Under the pieces are notes generated by a model. The model saw only the letters and a list, made by a program, of their open reading frames with translations. It ran no database searches and had not been told where the DNA came from. The position numbers and the translations under genes are program-made. This document shows, piece by piece, positions 61,201 to 64,000 of a stretch of DNA of 64,000 nt (positions within the stretch are counted from its first letter, which is position 1; every line of letters starts with the position of its first letter). The stretch is from NCBI GenBank assembly GCA_037179515.1, contig JAXCGZ010009867.1:1-64000 (forward strand), read 5' to 3'. Origin of the DNA: Halocaridina rubra (Eukaryota; Arthropoda; Malacostraca; Decapoda; Atyidae).

Positions 61201-61578
61201 CATGTTAGTTTGAAAAAGATGTCGAGGAGTGGTTATTACATGACCTCTGGGTACCGAGCACAGTGCACATTGCTGAAAAACTTACCAGATCTTGTTAAGG
61301 CTTTGCTGTTTGGTGTCACAGAAACAGGAGCTCTTTTAGACATTGTAGTGTTGTATCTAGATACTAGACAACCTCAACAATTGCAGGAGTATAGTTTCAA
61401 TATTCTGAAGTTATTGTCACGTTGTCACCCTCAGCATGTTTGGTTAGCTTTGGCTTATCAGCAGCCTTCATTTAGAATTGAACCTCCAGCACCTTCTTTA
61501 TCAACCATTAAAGTTCGAAGCAAGATTAGTGGATTTTTACCCAGTGAAGCTGTTGATTTGTTTCACGAGTTGTCATGA
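58243..61578 (+). CDS. TTI1: TELO2-interacting protein 1 (TTI1), single coding exon
   Basis: One open frame of 1111 codons (human TTI1 about 1089). The start at 58243 is the first Met after an in-frame TGA at 58222-58224. The protein is all-helical, HEAT-like, with family blocks: HSHWKVRLSLLNLAQQLISK (near residue 340), LARVRQLVGCLEVLG-like SRVRQLVGCLEVLGERIGRL, VGTEALAKWENERLPVLHKL, then SGYRAQCTLLKNLPDLVKAL and LDTRQPQQLQEYSFNILKLL near the C terminus. An acidic loop at about residues 840-875 (LEDSDSDIP) fits CK2 sites, as in human TTI1. TTI1 with TELO2 and TTI2 forms the TTT complex, which with HSP90 and R2TP matures PIKKs (mTOR, ATM, ATR, DNA-PK, SMG1). No intron interrupts the frame. Confidence 0.95.
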   Translation: MDPQTAFHILQPASIAVARDKNISSVKSLSCAVEQVLAVESATSNDNSTNCINDLKEYLLFPLCQILKSEQKHSDVLLEEIVRCMFLIVKESEIDDFNIFQDIFFLLFSLLFVKKSATKEVRLSEECKQYSVNTVTALVCNSSSKVRERIVCDNFRPQLGHAVFICLQLAKEEKNRSLRIAAIECLLALGQQKTFNELSFTQKSVISKTFANFLPGIVTGLAAVITGDEKQGHKVTCAAIDGWSYFVTLVMRNEFLEEKVSRLGESEIFSELRDKLFKDALVQEKSEAKNSKFDLPEPNGELRQVSLPSVQIDNKWVNSTTEKLITIIHSITKLMSHSHWKVRLSLLNLAQQLISKCYKSLANSIVFAVQVIITLRSDDILDVGSAAQEALLAVMNVIKCNGGDSHVQKGLYELLEEHVYALATQLPTIFRQQDDTKTLSRVRQLVGCLEVLGERIGRLMTCPSHASRLLRSLSFGFTLDVSDSDLLLEKTNAQDPFIILNIKPSLGRSFKYFQDVRIFQSLVASCRLIGFHSEVTLICDICLELLQETHLRKESCILFTSIIQGRDKTKFIEKDEYSISSEENEQVVRNILDVVISMELLYVPLVLSDSSSIVSDDTTKALIPVNKQQNISVDLLKSNVILVSNVLNLIGATAQMIGKDFQMFLSTILCSVLEKAGDVNVLVAFTAKNTLAEIANACQYDSVADLIENGVPYYWYSLSMKLKKLQQYPTAPLVLQVCLEYASIDVIAFTEELVEDVLLCLDTYHCDEALPLLRVLLVYILAVIRYEKKPQTQSEEQSRECSRKEKDLKIEDNLYVKESKSLLNFLNVYHSNEIAFKQGLEDSDSDIPVNDGINQEENVDNVKLEDDESNFDAKKNAAPLYIKHVVEILEKCSHMLFVQERNIKLIILEIIKVGTEALAKWENERLPVLHKLWKPLVLRLKDSDFVVFMRSFEALTVMAISSGDFLRRRILKEVLPLTYSFLKNQSHVSLKKMSRSGYYMTSGYRAQCTLLKNLPDLVKALLFGVTETGALLDIVVLYLDTRQPQQLQEYSFNILKLLSRCHPQHVWLALAYQQPSFRIEPPAPSLSTIKVRSKISGFLPSEAVDLFHELS

Positions 61579-62293
61579 ATGCATTTTCATTCATGTTTTT
61601 TTTTTTCTGTCCTGCCCTTTTTTGTAAGTCCTAAACTTAGAACTATTTTTATGCAATATACTGTATATACATATACATTAAGGTAACCTGACTCATTATC
61701 ATGTTCCTTTATGGTCAAGTGTTAAAATCTAAGCCTCACTTCTGATTGGGGTAATTTATAATTTTATTGTAACGGTTACCATAACTGACCAAGGAAAGTA
61801 CAGCACTTCATCTTTTAATATAATTTTTCATGTATATATATTTTCTTTGTAATGCCATATTCTTTTGTAGTTAATAGGGAGGCCACAACTAACAAAGAAG
61901 GGGATGCTCTAAGCCTTTATCATACCTTCGCATCCTAGCAGCTTTTATGAGCTCAACTATGTCAAGGAAAAACTTGAGGAAGAAGGAACTGCAAGCTCTT
62001 TGCTCCCCAAGCAAGTGATATTATTATATTTCCTTTTCTTACAAGTGAATTTGTTTGCAAATTGGGAAATAAACTGATCATTAGGTATTTAGTAATGAAT
62101 GATTACTTAATTGAATAGCATTAAATAATAGATTATATTTAGTTCATGTGATGTACCTTTCTTTGTTCAGGATATATCAGCAAATTTAACCTTACTTGTT
62201 AATACTGTATATACAGTATCTGTAACTAGACATGCATTTTACTTGTGTGTTTGATTCAATTGATTCTTGTTGAACTAAATAAATGACAATAAA
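61579..62293 (+). other. TTI1 3' UTR
   Basis: Downstream of the TGA stop. Two canonical AATAAA signals close together (62278-62283 and 62288-62293) mark a probable end; an earlier AATAAA is near 62066. No poly(A) tract is encoded, which argues against a young processed copy. Confidence 0.6.
62278..62293 (+). terminator. Paired poly(A) signals of TTI1
   Basis: Two AATAAA hexamers 10 bp apart, about 700 bp after the stop. Confidence 0.6.
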
Positions 62294-62410
62294 GCTTTTC
62301 CATCATATATTGTAGCATTAATATTTGTATTGCTGTATACATTTACTTTTTTTTTATTTACCCTTCTGTTTGTAGTTTTGTACTGTATATTCTTTGTGCA
62401 AGATCAAGTA

Positions 62411-62574
62411 CAATTAGTGTTGCAATTAGTCTGCATTCTAAAGGGGTTGGACACGAATGTTGGAGCTGTAGGAGTAAGGCAGGTTGTCCTTCCTAACACA
62501 CCACAGTGGGATCGAACCCACGTTAGTCGATTTCCGACTTCCACGCTCTACTACTGAGCTGTCGTGGCCGCCAT
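62411..62574 (-). mobile_element. SINE-A copy (reverse), best-preserved tRNA head
   Basis: Read in reverse: ggcggccacgacagctcagt, agtagagcg (A box) and gggttcgatcccactg (B box), then ggaaggacaacctgcctta and the 3' half. The head looks like the 5' half of a tRNA with D-arm and T-arm parts, but no complete cloverleaf. Confidence 0.87.
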
Positions 62575-62820
62575 GTGATATTGGTGCAAAATTATATCCT
62601 GATAACCTTTCTTTAAAGATGGGCTGTATGATTTGTTAACTCTTTTTTATATTGAGTAAAATTTACTCAGTTTGTGTAAGCACTGAAGGCATTTTGTTTA
62701 ATGTCTCATCCTATATGTATGCATAACAGGCACTAAATATATAATGGGTACCTTGTACATAACTGCTGAAATATTTCGTAAGTGGTACTCTACATAGAAG
62801 TGGTGGAAATTCTATATTTG

Positions 62821-62823
<3 letters not shown>

Positions 62824-62879
<56 letters not shown>
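62824..62879. repeat. (TA)n microsatellite
   Basis: About 56 bp of TA, abutting the left end of a Tigger-like element. Confidence 0.96.
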
Positions 62880-62882
<3 letters not shown>

Positions 62883-63331
62883 TGTTCCCCCGGTTATTTG
62901 CGTTTCTTGGTTCGCGTTCTCACTGTATCGCTTTTTTTTTTTTTTTTTTTTATGGGTATATGCAAAAAAAAAAATAAAAAAAAAAATTCTCAGTATTTTC
63001 ATTTTTTTTTTTAATTGAAAAAAACATATTTCATTATCTAATTGATAAAAAAAATTTATTTCCCAGCCTACGAATAATAAAACAGTAAAAGATAGTAAAA
63101 AACATAAATTTAGATAGATAGATACGTTTATTGACCACCTCTTTTGAAAAGTACAGTATAATCTTTACAAAAGGAATATTTGGTCCAAATTACAGTGAAT
63201 AAATACAATAGATTTTGTACAATCATCAAATAAGTAAATGAATTTTAAATTAATATGCATTGTACTAATAACTGAATGATATACGTACGTACAGTATAAC
63301 TCACAGTATTGCATCATGCGAAATAGTGTTC

Positions 63332-63830
63332 GATAGCGTACAATGTATTGGGGTCGCAACTACGTGAGCTAGCATATATATTTATATTTCCAGTAGTTTC
63401 ATGATTTTATTGATAAAAAAAACATATTTATTAGCCTAAGAATAATAAAACAGTAAAAAATAGTAAAAAACATAAATACTAACAGTATTGCAACATGTAA
63501 AATACGATACCGCTATCAGCGTTTTGGACAAAGACTCGTTCAGTCTAACTCATGTGTGCGCCGTTCACGTTGTGCTTATTAAACGTTTTGCTTGTGTTTG
63601 ATAGCGTACAATGTATTGGGGTCGCAGCTACGTGAGCTAGCATATATATTTATATTTCCAGTAGTTTCATGATTTTATTGATAAAAAAAACGTATTTCTT
63701 AGCCTAAGAATAATAAAACAGTAAAAAATAGTAAAAAACATAAATACTAACAGTATTGCAACATGTAAAATACGATACCGCTATCAGCGTTTCGGACAAA
63801 GGCTTCCACCATCTTCCATTGTCTCGCCTC
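63332..63830. repeat. 268-bp tandem duplication in the transposon leader
   Basis: gatagcgtacaatgtattgg starts at 63332 and again at 63600, with cagtagtttcatgatttta, aacatgtaaaatacgatacc and gtgcgccgttca(c/t)gttgtg in both. A third, partial relative (aataataaaacagtaaaa) lies at about 63071-63100. Confidence 0.88.
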
Positions 63831-63907
63831 ACTCGTGTGCGCCGTTCATGTTGTGCTTATTATTATTTTGCTTGTGATTTTTTTACTCGCATATTTTAAC
63901 CTTTGCA

Positions 63908-64000
63908 ATGCCTCCCAAGCATCCTTCATCTTCTAAGGCTTCTTGTAGTGAGCCTAAGCAGTAAAGGAAAATGTTAACCATTGTAGATAAAGTGAAACTC
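63908..64000 (+). pseudogene. Start of a Tigger-like transposase with premature stop
   Basis: Encodes MPPKHPSSSKASCSEPKQ, a TAA at 63962-63964, then RKMLTIVDKVKL in the same frame. Same start as the remnant at 53550. The stop suggests an inactive copy. Confidence 0.8.

Larger units (their letters stand above)
62880..64000 (+). mobile_element. Tigger/pogo-like DNA transposon, 5' part, cut by window end
   Basis: Left end cagtgttcccccggttattt after a TA. Then a noncoding leader holding T/A runs and a 268-bp tandem duplication, and the transposase start at 63908. The element continues past the window. Confidence 0.8.

Overview
The window reads as animal nuclear DNA, most likely from an arthropod and plausibly a decapod crustacean. 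It is AT-rich, its genes are split by long introns, it carries very long (TA)n arrays, and tRNA-derived SINEs and DNA-transposon remnants are dense. The taxon is an inference from this texture and from protein similarity; no search was run. No bacterial, organellar or CRISPR feature was seen.

Four conserved protein genes could be assembled exon by exon with consistent splice phase. From left to right: (1) a TMEM14-family mitochondrial membrane protein, + strand, 3 exons, 1791-4351, 109 aa. (2) A 2',3'-cyclic-nucleotide 3'-phosphodiesterase (CNPase), - strand, 5 exons, 15641 down to 6833, 506 aa, convergent with TMEM14. (3) WASHC2/FAM21, the long acidic tail subunit of the endosomal WASH complex, + strand, 13 mapped exons, 27869-47163, 1688 aa without its start exon. 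(4) TTI1, the HEAT-repeat subunit of the TTT (TELO2-TTI1-TTI2) co-chaperone complex, + strand, one uninterrupted 1111-aa reading frame, 58243-61578. These are housekeeping genes with unrelated jobs (haem/mitochondria, RNA 2',3'-phosphate metabolism with membrane attachment, retromer/WASH sorting, PIKK assembly). Nothing suggests a shared pathway or operon.

Most of the remaining sequence is repeat. One tRNA-derived SINE family (called SINE-A here) has about 23 copies in both orientations, and two other tRNA-like families are present (SINE-B, SINE-C). There are 3' ends of two non-LTR retrotransposons, one inserted inside a SINE-A and one itself interrupted by another repeat. A Tigger/pogo-like DNA transposon family is represented by three elements with terminal repeats plus a C-terminal transposase fragment. 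There are also a hAT/Charlie-like MITE with an 8-bp target duplication, foldback elements, several unnamed dispersed repeats, eleven long TA arrays and some minisatellites.

The most interesting observations are the CNPase, which has a textbook N-myristoylation start and no C-terminal prenylation box; the expanded WASHC2 tail, with about 18 LF-type motifs and a thrice-repeated GG..FG..RKS module; and the nested transposon history, where several insertion junctions can be read directly. I did not find a previously undescribed multi-gene system here.
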